In this document: positions 1 to 5,649 of the stretch, in pieces
Position numbering within the stretch: position 1 is the stretch's first letter
How the letters are laid out: every line of letters starts with the position of its first letter
From: Actinobacteria bacterium UBA5182
GTDB lineage: Bacteria > Actinomycetota > UBA4738
Assembly (NCBI GenBank): GCA_002413185.1
Contig: DHWM01000135.1
Coordinates: 462-6,690 of the forward strand
Direction: 5' to 3'
Length of the DNA: 6,229 bases
Program-made: the position numbers and the translations under genes
The notes under the pieces: model-generated
Seen by the model: only the letters and a program-made list of their open reading frames with translations
What the model was told of the DNA's origin: nothing
Database searches by the model: none

Positions 1-553
1 CGACCAGCGGTCGTTCCGGCTGGGTCCCGTACCCCGCGGCCCACACGTCGTCCGGACCCGTTGCGGCCACCGCGCTCCAGGAGCCGGGGCCGACCGAGGG
101 GACGGTTACGGTTCGCCACGCATGCCCGTCCCACCGCTCTATCAGGGGCGTGCCGTCGTCGGACCGGTCGCCGACCGCCCATGCCTCCGTCGGTGAGATG
201 GCAACCACGTCGGTCAGCTGTCCATGGCCGACCGAGGGGCTGGGTGACTCGCGCCACGCGTGGCCATCCCAATGCTCGATCAGCGGGTGGTTCGCCGAGC
301 CAACCGCCCAGACATCCGTCGACGTCGTTCCGTCCACCGCCTGGAGGAACCCCAACCGCCCAGACACGTGGACAGGGCCGCTGGTGCTCTCTTCCTCGGT
401 GCTGATCTCCGCGGCGGGGACGCTTGTCCACGATGTCCCATCCCAGTGGTCGATCTGGGCCTGATCGATCCCCGAGACGGGCCCACGGGAGATCCCAGCT
501 TCCCCGAACCACCCGACCGCCCACACATCGGACCCGCTGATCGGCGCAACCGC
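1..553 (-). repeat. Tandem protein repeats, DVWAVG ... WDGxxW type
   Basis: Within the partial membrane protein, residues about 97-280 contain three complete units and a truncated fourth. Each has a beta-strand-like (D/E)(V/A)WA(V/A)G, a short variable loop, then (I)(E/D)(H/R)WDGxxW followed by V/SP-rich linker. Distances from the WDG Trp to the next WAVG Trp are 45, 30 and 30 residues, so the first linker is about 15 residues longer than the others. The contig ends inside this array. Such units are common in actinobacterial surface proteins and are thought to form propeller blades; the number of blades here cannot be known. Confidence 0.75.
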
Positions 554-841
554 GGTGATCCTGTCGTCGGGTGTGTGGTGCTGGGGCACCGAGGCGAGCT
601 GGAACGAGTTCTCGCACCGCGCTGGTTGAGACGCCGGCGCCGAGCCTCGTTCCCGTAACGCCCACACGGCCAAGGGAATGCCCCCCGCGATCAGCAGGAT
701 CGCCACCGCGAAGGCGACCAGCCGGCGGCCCGAGGCGGCCCAACCAGCCTCCGGCCGCGGATCACGCGCCTCGATGTCGGGCCACAGGTCCGGGACATCG
801 ATGCCGGCGGCCGCCCGGAACCGCTGGTCGAGATCAGTCAT
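1..841 (-). CDS. Sigma-linked single-pass membrane protein with DVWAVG/WDG propeller-like repeats (3' partial)
   Basis: Read by translating the minus strand from the ATG at 841; the frame stays open for 280 codons to the window edge, so the C-terminus is missing. Residues 1-40 are hydrophilic and contain a 'DLWPDIEARDPRP' stretch; residues 41-62 are a clear membrane helix (LVAFAVAILLIAGGIPLAVW); the rest carries at least four units of the pattern DVWAVG...IEHWDGxxWxxV, with the Trp of (D/E)xWAVG or DVWAAG at residues 107, 178, 221 and 267. The start is well supported by TGGAGGAGGGAG directly before the ATG. It overlaps the upstream sigma gene by 8 bp (ATGACTGA), so the two are almost certainly co-translated. 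By position and topology I infer a membrane-bound sigma partner (anti-sigma or sensor) with its repeats outside the cell. There is no HxxxCxxC zinc anti-sigma motif in the N-terminal part; the first Cys is residue 76. The propeller fold is inferred from the repeat pattern only. It could instead be a surface protein merely controlled by the sigma factor. Confidence 0.85.
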   Translation of the reverse strand, partial: MTDLDQRFRAAAGIDVPDLWPDIEARDPRPEAGWAASGRRLVAFAVAILLIAGGIPLAVWALRERGSAPASQPARCENSFQLASVPQHHTPDDRITAVAPISGSDVWAVGWFGEAGISRGPVSGIDQAQIDHWDGTSWTSVPAAEISTEEESTSGPVHVSGRLGFLQAVDGTTSTDVWAVGSANHPLIEHWDGHAWRESPSPSVGHGQLTDVVAISPTEAWAVGDRSDDGTPLIERWDGHAWRTVTVPSVGPGSWSAVAATGPDDVWAAGYGTQPERPLV

Positions 842-1328
842 CTCCCTCCTCCAGGAGGTGTCGAAGCCGCTTGCGCCCCTGACTGAGATGGACGAAGACG
901 GCCGGCGGCGTCGAGTCCAGGATCCGGGCGATCTCCACGCTGGAGTACCCGTCGAGGTGATGAAGCACGACGGCGGCACGCTGCTTCGGTGGAAGCTTCC
1001 GGAGGGCCGCCACCAGGTCGATCACATCGTCGGGAAGCTCGTACCGGCCTTCCGGGTCCGATGCGACCGGCCGGGCCCGCCTGGCTCGGTCCTTCAGCTC
1101 GCCGGCGGCGATCCTGAAGGCAGCTCGCCAGATCCACTTCGCCGGCGACCGGATGGCCGTCCCTCTCCGCAACGCCTGGGCGAACGCTTCGGCGACCGCC
1201 TCGCTCGCCACGTCTGCGTCCCCGGCGAAGAGCAGCAGCGCCCGCTGAAGCCGCAGTCCTTCGGAGCGATAGACACTCTCCAGGTCGCTCCCGCTCGGAA
1301 CCTCCGGGCTCGAATGCATCCACGCCAT
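834..1328 (-). CDS. ECF-type RNA polymerase sigma factor
   Basis: A 164-residue protein with the two-domain layout of group 4 (extracytoplasmic function) sigma factors. Region 2 covers about residues 15-80, including 'GDADVASEAVAEAFAQALRR' and the 'PAKWIWRAAFRIAAGEL' helix that in this family contacts the -10 element. Region 4 covers about residues 102-160, with 'LRKLPPKQRAAVVLHHLDGYSSVEIA' followed by the helix-turn-helix recognition segment 'PPAVFVHLSQGRKRLRHLL'. It directs RNA polymerase to a specific set of promoters in the cytoplasm. The ATG at 1328 is the first in frame; only a weak purine stretch lies upstream, and a second ATG three codons on (1319) is possible. Its 3' end overlaps the repeat-bearing membrane protein by 8 bp, the usual arrangement for a sigma factor and its membrane partner. 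Exact ECF group not assigned. Confidence 0.93.
   Translation of the reverse strand: MAWMHSSPEVPSGSDLESVYRSEGLRLQRALLLFAGDADVASEAVAEAFAQALRRGTAIRSPAKWIWRAAFRIAAGELKDRARRARPVASDPEGRYELPDDVIDLVAALRKLPPKQRAAVVLHHLDGYSSVEIARILDSTPPAVFVHLSQGRKRLRHLLEEGDD
842..853 (-). promoter_or_regulatory. Strong ribosome binding site for the sigma-linked membrane protein
   Basis: On the minus strand the end of the sigma gene reads TGGAGGAGGGAG immediately before the ATG at 841. GGAGGA with a 5-nt spacer is a near-ideal Shine-Dalgarno and decides the start of the downstream gene, although it lies inside the sigma coding sequence. Confidence 0.8.
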
Positions 1329-1350
1329 ACAGGATCAGAAATCCCCCGAA

Positions 1351-1393
1351 ACCTAAAGAGGCCATGGGTGAAAAGTTCGGCGTCGTCGCGCCG
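1351..1393 (-). promoter_or_regulatory. Possible terminator of the MFS gene overlapping a possible sigma-gene promoter
   Basis: The 68-bp gap between the MFS stop (1397) and the sigma start (1328) contains, on the minus strand, a short hairpin CGGCG-CGACGA-CGCCG (1393 to 1378) followed at once by AACTTTTC, which resembles a weak intrinsic terminator. The same GAACTTTT (1378-1371) followed about 14 bp later by CTTTAGG (1358-1352) resembles the GAAC -35 and downstream element of ECF promoters, as expected if the sigma factor controls its own gene. Both readings rest on short matches. Confidence 0.3.
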
Positions 1394-1396
1394 CCG

Positions 1397-2608
1397 TCAC
1401 TCCACGGTCCGGGAGCGCTCCCTGGCTTGACGGATCAGCAACAGCGCCAGCCCAACCGCAGCGATCATCGCGCCCATCGCGAAGGCTCCTCGGTACCCGA
1501 AGACCGAAGCCACCGCGCCCAGGCTCACCGCGCCCAATCCGTAGGACAGGTCGAAGAACGCCGTGAACGTGCCCACCACCGACCCCAGCTCCTCCGGTGG
1601 GGCGCTCCGGATGGCAAGGGTCATCAGGCCGGGAAAGAGGAGCGCCTGGCCCACCGCGAAGATGACGGCGCCGGCGTACAGCCCGGCCACCGCGTGCCAC
1701 GTAGCCATCACGGTGAGCCCAACGATGGACACGATGATGGAGAACCGCGACGTCCGGGCCTCCCCCAGCCGGTCCGGGAGCCGGGCCCCCAGCCCGCGCA
1801 CCGCGATGATGATCAACGCGTAGCCCAGGAACACGTAGCGCGACCCGCTCAGCCCGAGCTGGAGCGCGTACAGCGGAACGAAGGAAACGAAGGCGGAGAA
1901 TCCCCACACGTTCGAGGAGAGCACGATGCCCGGCATCAGGGCGGCCCGGTTGACGAGCGGCCCAGGGCTCCGTTCGGCCCCCTCCTCCCGGGCACCGGTG
2001 TTCGGGGCCCACAGGACCAGCGCGGCCGCCACCGCGCTCGCAGCCGCCGCCATCCACCACACGTGGTGGTAGCCGCCGTGGCCCAGGATGGGCTCGGCCA
2101 GGAGCGGCCCCACCGCCAGCCCCACGTAGAGCGCCAGCGAGAACAGGCTGACCGTCTCGCCCCGCCGCTCGTCGGGTGTCACGTCGTTGATGGCGCTGGC
2201 CGACCCGGTGAAGAAGAAGGCCTCGCCCGCGCCGGTCAGGAGCCGGAACCCGATCAACGGGGGCAGCGACGCCGAGACCGTGTACCCCGCGATCGAGAGC
2301 GCCACAACCGACGCGCCTCCCACCGTGAGCAGGCGCCTTCCCCGGCGGTCGCCCAGGCGGCCGGCCAGGGGTCGGAGGAAGAACGCGGTCAGGCTGAACG
2401 AGCCGACAACCAGCCCCACCGAGAAGCTCGTCCCGCCGAGAGGGCCTTTCACGTAGCGCGGGAGGATCGGAAGGGTCGCGCCGATGCCGATGAAGTAGGC
2501 GAGCGTGGACAGCCAGATCCGAACGAACGGGGCTGTCAGCAGCGGAGGCCGTTCGGTCGTGGGAGGAGCGTGATCGGGCGAAGGTCGCCCGGCTTCGGCC
2601 GGCTTCAC
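1397..2608 (-). CDS. Major facilitator superfamily transporter (12-helix)
   Basis: A 403-residue inner-membrane transporter from the GTG at 2608. After a proline-rich, hydrophilic N-terminus of about 25 residues come two halves of hydrophobic helices separated by a charged loop near residues 203-220 (NTGAREEGAERSPG). The classic MFS motif A, AGRLGDRRGRR, sits at residues 82-92 between helices 2 and 3, with a degenerate copy, ARLPDRLGEAR, at 275-285 in the second half. 'RLLTGAGEAFFFTGS' (122-136) and 'DVTPDERRGE' (142-151) are typical of drug/metabolite efflux-like MFS_1 members. The GTG was chosen because it overlaps the stop of the upstream 123-residue gene as GTGA, puts the protein at the usual MFS length, and excludes about 174 low-complexity residues of the open frame upstream that lie antisense or out of frame to the 123-residue gene. 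Translation is probably coupled; there is no good Shine-Dalgarno. Substrate and direction of transport are unknown. Confidence 0.9.
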   Translation of the reverse strand: MKPAEAGRPSPDHAPPTTERPPLLTAPFVRIWLSTLAYFIGIGATLPILPRYVKGPLGGTSFSVGLVVGSFSLTAFFLRPLAGRLGDRRGRRLLTVGGASVVALSIAGYTVSASLPPLIGFRLLTGAGEAFFFTGSASAINDVTPDERRGETVSLFSLALYVGLAVGPLLAEPILGHGGYHHVWWMAAAASAVAAALVLWAPNTGAREEGAERSPGPLVNRAALMPGIVLSSNVWGFSAFVSFVPLYALQLGLSGSRYVFLGYALIIIAVRGLGARLPDRLGEARTSRFSIIVSIVGLTVMATWHAVAGLYAGAVIFAVGQALLFPGLMTLAIRSAPPEELGSVVGTFTAFFDLSYGLGAVSLGAVASVFGYRGAFAMGAMIAAVGLALLLIRQARERSRTVE

Positions 2609-2976
2609 CCGGGCGGCGGCGGTGGCGCCGGCGGCTGGCCCTGCTGTCCCGTGGCCCGCTCGAGGCGCCCGGTGGCCGACGCCACCAGAGCCTCGACGTT
2701 CTTCTTGTTCTTGCCCCAGTCGACAAGCTGCATCTTCAGCGTCGAGGTGACGGTGACGTGGGCTCGGCCCTCGGCGGAAGGCTCCACCTTGATCAGGAGG
2801 TTCTCGCCCCAGGAGGTGAAGCTCATCCCGGTCCGCGCCGCGATCACCCGCGCATGGGGGTCGACCGAATCGATCCGCGCCTTTGGCATCGCCTGCACCG
2901 CCTCCGCGAACGCGTCGAACACCCTGCCCGGCTCCTCCCCGAAGTCCCGCTCGACGGTGGTGGTCCTCAGTCCCAT
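2605..2976 (-). CDS. Conserved-looking 123-residue protein of unrecognised family, coupled to an MFS transporter
   Basis: A small soluble protein with no signal peptide or membrane helix. Residues 1-100 look like one compact alpha/beta domain: a strand (RTTTVERDF), a helix (PGRVFDAFAEAVQAM, 16-30), strands around 'ARVIAARTGMSFTSWGENLLIKVEP' (42-66) and 'AHVTVTSTLKMQL' (72-84), then 'VDWGKNKKNVEALVASATGRLERA'. The pattern is reminiscent of START/SRPBCC-like or related small alpha+beta folds, but I do not recognise a named family. A run of prolines ends the protein (residues 115-122). The start is excellent: GGAAGGAGGATCCC precedes the ATG. The TGA overlaps the GTG of the MFS gene (GTGA), so the two are one operon and probably act together, perhaps as transporter plus accessory or ligand-binding protein; that role is inference. 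Confidence 0.82.
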   Translation of the reverse strand: MGLRTTTVERDFGEEPGRVFDAFAEAVQAMPKARIDSVDPHARVIAARTGMSFTSWGENLLIKVEPSAEGRAHVTVTSTLKMQLVDWGKNKKNVEALVASATGRLERATGQQGQPPAPPPPPG

Positions 2977-2980
2977 GGGA

Positions 2981-2990
2981 TCCTCCTTCC
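2981..2990 (-). promoter_or_regulatory. Strong ribosome binding site for the 123-residue protein
   Basis: Minus-strand GGAAGGAGGA lies just upstream of the ATG at 2976, with AAGGAGG five nucleotides before the start. It is the best Shine-Dalgarno of the divergent operons and fixes the start of the minus-strand operon. Confidence 0.8.
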
Positions 2991-3070
2991 GCGGCCCGGC
3001 CTGTCCGAGGCATGGAGCCTACCGGCCCGGTGGCGCCGGAGCCCGGTGGCGCGCCACAATCCTGACGGGC

Positions 3071-3080
3071 GGAAAGGGGA
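3071..3080 (+). promoter_or_regulatory. Ribosome binding site deciding the GTG start of the plus-strand MFS gene
   Basis: GGAAAGGGGA is followed by a 7-nt spacer (CGTTCCA) and GTG at 3088. Neither of the later in-frame candidates (GTG 3121, ATG 3136) has a purine-rich site, so this selects the start. Confidence 0.6.
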
Positions 3081-3087
3081 CGTTCCA

Positions 3088-4395
3088 GTGGGCGAGGACC
3101 AGCCGGTACCACCAGTCGAAGTGCAGGCACCGCCGATGGCTCCGGAGCGCGGTCCGGCCTATCGCCGGAAGCTTCTTCGGCTCCTCGCCACCGCGACCTT
3201 CTTCAACGGCTACGACGCGTTCGTCCTGCCCTTCGTCCTCTCACTGGTGCTGGCCGATCTCGGTGGGACCGAGGCCCAGGCCGGCCTGATCCCGTTCATC
3301 ACCACGTCCGGGTCGATCGTGGCGTTCTTCCTGGCCGCCCAAGCCGATCGCATCGGCCGGAAGCGGCTCCTGTTGATCACCATCGTCGGCTACACGGCCG
3401 GCACGATCCTCACCGCGCTCTCGGTGAGCCTGGTGATGCTCACCGCCTCCCAGTTCGTCGCGCAGATCTTCCTGGGCGCCGAATGGGCGGTGGCGATCAC
3501 CATCGTGGTCGAGGAGTTCCCGTCGAACGACCGGGGACGCGGGCTGGGCATCCTGGCCGCCATGCTGACGCTGGGAGGGATCCTGGTGGGCATCCTGGCT
3601 TTTGCCGGCCTGGGCAACTCCCCGATCAAGTGGCGGGCGTTCTACCTGGTGGGGATCGTGCCGCTCGTCATCGTGGGGTTGGCCCGCCGGGGCATGCACG
3701 AGACCGAACGCTACGCGGCCGTCCGGGCGGGCGACCCGCTCGGCGCACTTGACCACACCAGCCTCGGGGAGCCCTGGCGGGCCGAGTTCCGCCGCAACCT
3801 CCTGGCCGTGGGACTCCTGCACTTCTTCCGGTTCATCTCGCTGGCGGCGGCAGTGTTCTGGTGGCCGTACTTCGCGCAGCAGGAGGTGGGGATGTCGGTC
3901 TCGCTGTCCGGCCTGTATCTGGCCCTGGCCGGGGCGGTGGGGGCGGCCGGCTTCGTGGTGGCCGGGAAGCTGATGGACCGGTGGGGCCGGCGCCCCACCT
4001 TCCTCGTCTACACGTCGTGCTCGGCCTTGTTCGGCGTCGCCCTGTTCCAGATCCACTCGGCCGTGGTGATGCTTCCGTTCCTGTGCCTGGCGATCTTCTT
4101 CGGGCTGGGGTCCGGGTGCATGACCAGCGCCTTCGCCACCGAGTTCTTCCCCACCTACGTCCGGAGCCGAGCCGCGGCGTGGGCCCGGAACGCCTTCGAG
4201 ATCCCGGGGGGAATGCTCGGTCCCCTGATCGTCGGCCTGCTCGGGGACCATCGGAGCGGCCCCATCGGCTCGATCGGGGATTCGATGAGCGTGGTGTTCG
4301 TGGTGACGCTGTTGCCGGTGCTGTTCATCGCGTGGCGCTACGTCGGGGAGACGAAGGGCGTGGACTTCGTGTCGATGGACGAGGCCCGCCGGTGA
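3088..4395 (+). CDS. MFS transporter, metabolite:H+ symporter / sugar-porter-like
   Basis: A 435-residue inner-membrane transporter with 12 predicted helices. Helix 1 carries 'FFNGYDAFVLPFVLS' (38-52); motif A appears twice, 'AQADRIGRKRL' (85-94) and 'GKLMDRWGRRPTF' (293-305). The family signatures that follow helix 4 and helix 10 are present: 'VVEEFPSNDRGRG' (140-152) and its echo 'ATEFFPTYVRSRA' (350-362), with the terminal 'ETKG' at 421-424. This set is that of the sugar-porter / aromatic-acid:H+ symporter branch, so proton-coupled uptake of an organic compound is the likely role; the substrate cannot be read. I chose GTG at 3088 because GGAAAGGGGA lies 7 nt upstream; the ATG at 3136 has no such site but would also leave the helices intact. 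The open frame upstream of 3088 is antisense to the divergent gene. The 3' end overlaps the lipoprotein gene (GTGA), marking the start of a three-gene operon. Confidence 0.92.
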   Translation: MGEDQPVPPVEVQAPPMAPERGPAYRRKLLRLLATATFFNGYDAFVLPFVLSLVLADLGGTEAQAGLIPFITTSGSIVAFFLAAQADRIGRKRLLLITIVGYTAGTILTALSVSLVMLTASQFVAQIFLGAEWAVAITIVVEEFPSNDRGRGLGILAAMLTLGGILVGILAFAGLGNSPIKWRAFYLVGIVPLVIVGLARRGMHETERYAAVRAGDPLGALDHTSLGEPWRAEFRRNLLAVGLLHFFRFISLAAAVFWWPYFAQQEVGMSVSLSGLYLALAGAVGAAGFVVAGKLMDRWGRRPTFLVYTSCSALFGVALFQIHSAVVMLPFLCLAIFFGLGSGCMTSAFATEFFPTYVRSRAAAWARNAFEIPGGMLGPLIVGLLGDHRSGPIGSIGDSMSVVFVVTLLPVLFIAWRYVGETKGVDFVSMDEARR

Positions 4396-4925
4396 AGAGG
4401 CTGGCCGTCGTGGTGGTCCTGGCGGCGGTGCTGCTGCCGGCCTGCGGCGGGACCGACCGGCCCGAGGGCGTGGTCGAACGGTGGCTGATCTCGCTCAACC
4501 AGGGATCGGCGGGGCAGCCCCAGAAGTACGCGCCCGAACGCCTGAGCCAGCGGATCCTGCCGAACTGGGCGTCGCGCGACCCCGGCAATCTCGACGTGAT
4601 CGAGGTGGGAAGGGGCCGAACCTATCTCACGACGCAGGTTTCTCTTGACCCCGAGCATGCCCTTGTTCCATACCGGGTGAAGATGGTGAACGGCCCAGTA
4701 GGGAGTGGCATCGTGATCCTGCACAAGAGGCCAGCCGGCTGGCGCGTCTTCGCTCTCGAACCGTCCGCGGCCAACTTGTCCGTCCCCTCGAAGGGCGGGC
4801 AGCGGATCGGACGGGCCTCGCCTGGCGTGTGGCTGATCGGGCTGGGCGTCGCGGTCGCGCTGATCCTCGTCTCGATCGGGCTGATGTCGACCGTCGGCAG
4901 GGAGCGGCCCGTCCCGGCCCGGTAG
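4392..4925 (+). CDS. Lipoprotein with an additional C-terminal membrane helix
   Basis: A 177-residue protein starting at a GTG that overlaps the MFS stop (GTGA). The N-terminus is a lipoprotein signal: KR, a hydrophobic core (LAVVVVLAAVL) and the lipobox LPAC with Cys18, which would be lipidated after cleavage. Residues 24-125 form a small domain, 'GVVERWLISLNQG...' helix followed by strand-like segments ending in 'IVILHKRPAGWRVFALEP'; this layout resembles NTF2/SnoaL-like lipoproteins, but the match is by eye. Unusually, residues 146-166 (GVWLIGLGVAVALILVSIGLM) form a second hydrophobic helix followed by a basic tail (GRERPVPAR), so the protein would be anchored at both ends with its domain outside. 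The frame runs open further upstream, but that part is antisense-quality sequence within the MFS gene. Tight coupling to the transporter suggests an accessory role; function unknown. Confidence 0.85.
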   Translation: MKRLAVVVVLAAVLLPACGGTDRPEGVVERWLISLNQGSAGQPQKYAPERLSQRILPNWASRDPGNLDVIEVGRGRTYLTTQVSLDPEHALVPYRVKMVNGPVGSGIVILHKRPAGWRVFALEPSAANLSVPSKGGQRIGRASPGVWLIGLGVAVALILVSIGLMSTVGRERPVPAR

Positions 4926-4935
4926 GATCGGTGTC

Positions 4936-5649
4936 ATGGACATCACCAACCCGGCAATCGAAGACTACATCCGCGGCCTCCTGGCCCGTCACGACGAACC
5001 CGTCCTTCTGGAGATGGAGGCCGAAGCCAAGGAGCGCGGCTTCCCCATCGTCGGCCGGATGGTCGGCGTGGTGCTTGAGATCCTGGCCCGGAGCATCGGG
5101 GCCAAGCGGGTGTTCGAGCTCGGCTCCGGCTTCGGATACAGCGGGTACTGGTTCTCCCGGGCGGTCGGACCGGACGGCGAGCTCCACCTCACCGACGGGG
5201 ACCCGGAGAACGAGAAGAAGGCCGCCGACTACCTGGGCCGGGCTGGGCTGGACGGACCCGTGACGTTCCACGTCGGCGACGCCGTCACCAGCCTCGAGGC
5301 GGTGGAAGGTGATTTCGACGTCGTGTACTGCGACATCGACAAGCACGGGTACCCCGAGGCGTGGCGGGCTTCGCGCGATCGGGTCCGGCCCGGGGGCTTC
5401 TACATCTGTGACAACACCCTGTGGTCGGGAAGGGTGACCGGCGCGACCGGCGCGGACCCGGACCCTCACGCCGGCTGGACCGAGGCCATCATCGAGATGA
5501 ACCGGGCAGCGGCGTCGGATCCTGCCTACCTCACCACGATCCTTCCGATCCGCGACGGTGTTCTGGTGGCGCACCGCTTCGCTGAGGTCGGGGCTTCGGA
5601 TCAGCGACCCAGGCTCAGTCCTCCTGGGGGGCGCCCAGGACGTCCGTGA
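4936..5649 (+). CDS. SAM-dependent O-methyltransferase, family 3 (COMT-like)
   Basis: A 237-residue cytoplasmic enzyme expected to transfer a methyl group from S-adenosylmethionine to a hydroxyl, typically of a catechol-like or phenolic substrate, with a divalent metal. The SAM motif I is 'VFELGSGFGYSGYWFSRA' (59-76), followed by the acidic 'LTDGDPENEKKA' (85-96). The metal ligands of the catechol O-methyltransferase family are visible as D133 and D159-N160 ('YCDIDKHGYP', 'YICDNTLWSGRV'), and K136 aligns with the catalytic lysine. The family core normally ends near 'LPIRDGVLVAHR' (203-214); the last 23 residues are a proline/arginine-rich tail overlapping the convergent gene. AGGA in the preceding stop region (TAGGA) stands 8 nt before the ATG, and the gene begins 10 bp after the lipoprotein, so it is probably co-transcribed with transporter and lipoprotein. 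The actual substrate is unknown. Confidence 0.92.
   Translation: MDITNPAIEDYIRGLLARHDEPVLLEMEAEAKERGFPIVGRMVGVVLEILARSIGAKRVFELGSGFGYSGYWFSRAVGPDGELHLTDGDPENEKKAADYLGRAGLDGPVTFHVGDAVTSLEAVEGDFDVVYCDIDKHGYPEAWRASRDRVRPGGFYICDNTLWSGRVTGATGADPDPHAGWTEAIIEMNRAAASDPAYLTTILPIRDGVLVAHRFAEVGASDQRPRLSPPGGRPGRP

Larger units (their letters stand above)
2977..3087. promoter_or_regulatory. Divergent intergenic control region with palindrome and direct repeat
   Basis: These 111 bp separate the two divergent transporter operons and must hold both promoters. A perfect 12-bp palindrome, GTGGCGCGCCAC, occupies 3046-3057, and the 11-mer CCCGGTGGCGC occurs twice, at 3026-3036 and 3042-3052, 16 bp apart. CACAAT (3055-3060), about 28 bp before the plus-strand GTG, could serve as a -10 element overlapping the palindrome; on the minus strand TAGGCT (plus-strand AGCCTA, 3017-3022) is a possible actinobacterial -10. 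No convincing -35 elements are seen. The palindrome is a candidate operator for a dimeric regulator. Confidence 0.4.

Noticed and set aside
1..13. Inverted repeat CGACC-AGC-GGTCG at the left edge
   Set aside because: It lies within the coding repeats and 5-bp arms are expected by chance in this composition.
61..882. Several plus-strand frames of 100-130 codons at the left end
   Set aside because: They are antisense to the repeat protein, whose repeated motifs, strong ribosome site and coupling to the sigma gene identify the true coding strand.
2597..2660. CG-rich run resembling a low-complexity or CRISPR-like repeat
   Set aside because: It simply encodes the proline-rich tail of the 123-residue protein; there is no regular repeat-spacer pattern.
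1353..2726. 457-codon minus-strand frame
   Set aside because: It is the MFS gene read in a shifted frame: Arg/Gly/Pro-rich, with no membrane helices or motifs.
1364..3289. 641-codon open frame on the plus strand
   Set aside because: It lies antisense to the minus-strand MFS and 123-residue genes, and its product is rich in Arg, Gly, Pro, Gln and His with no domain, typical of shadow frames in high-G+C DNA.
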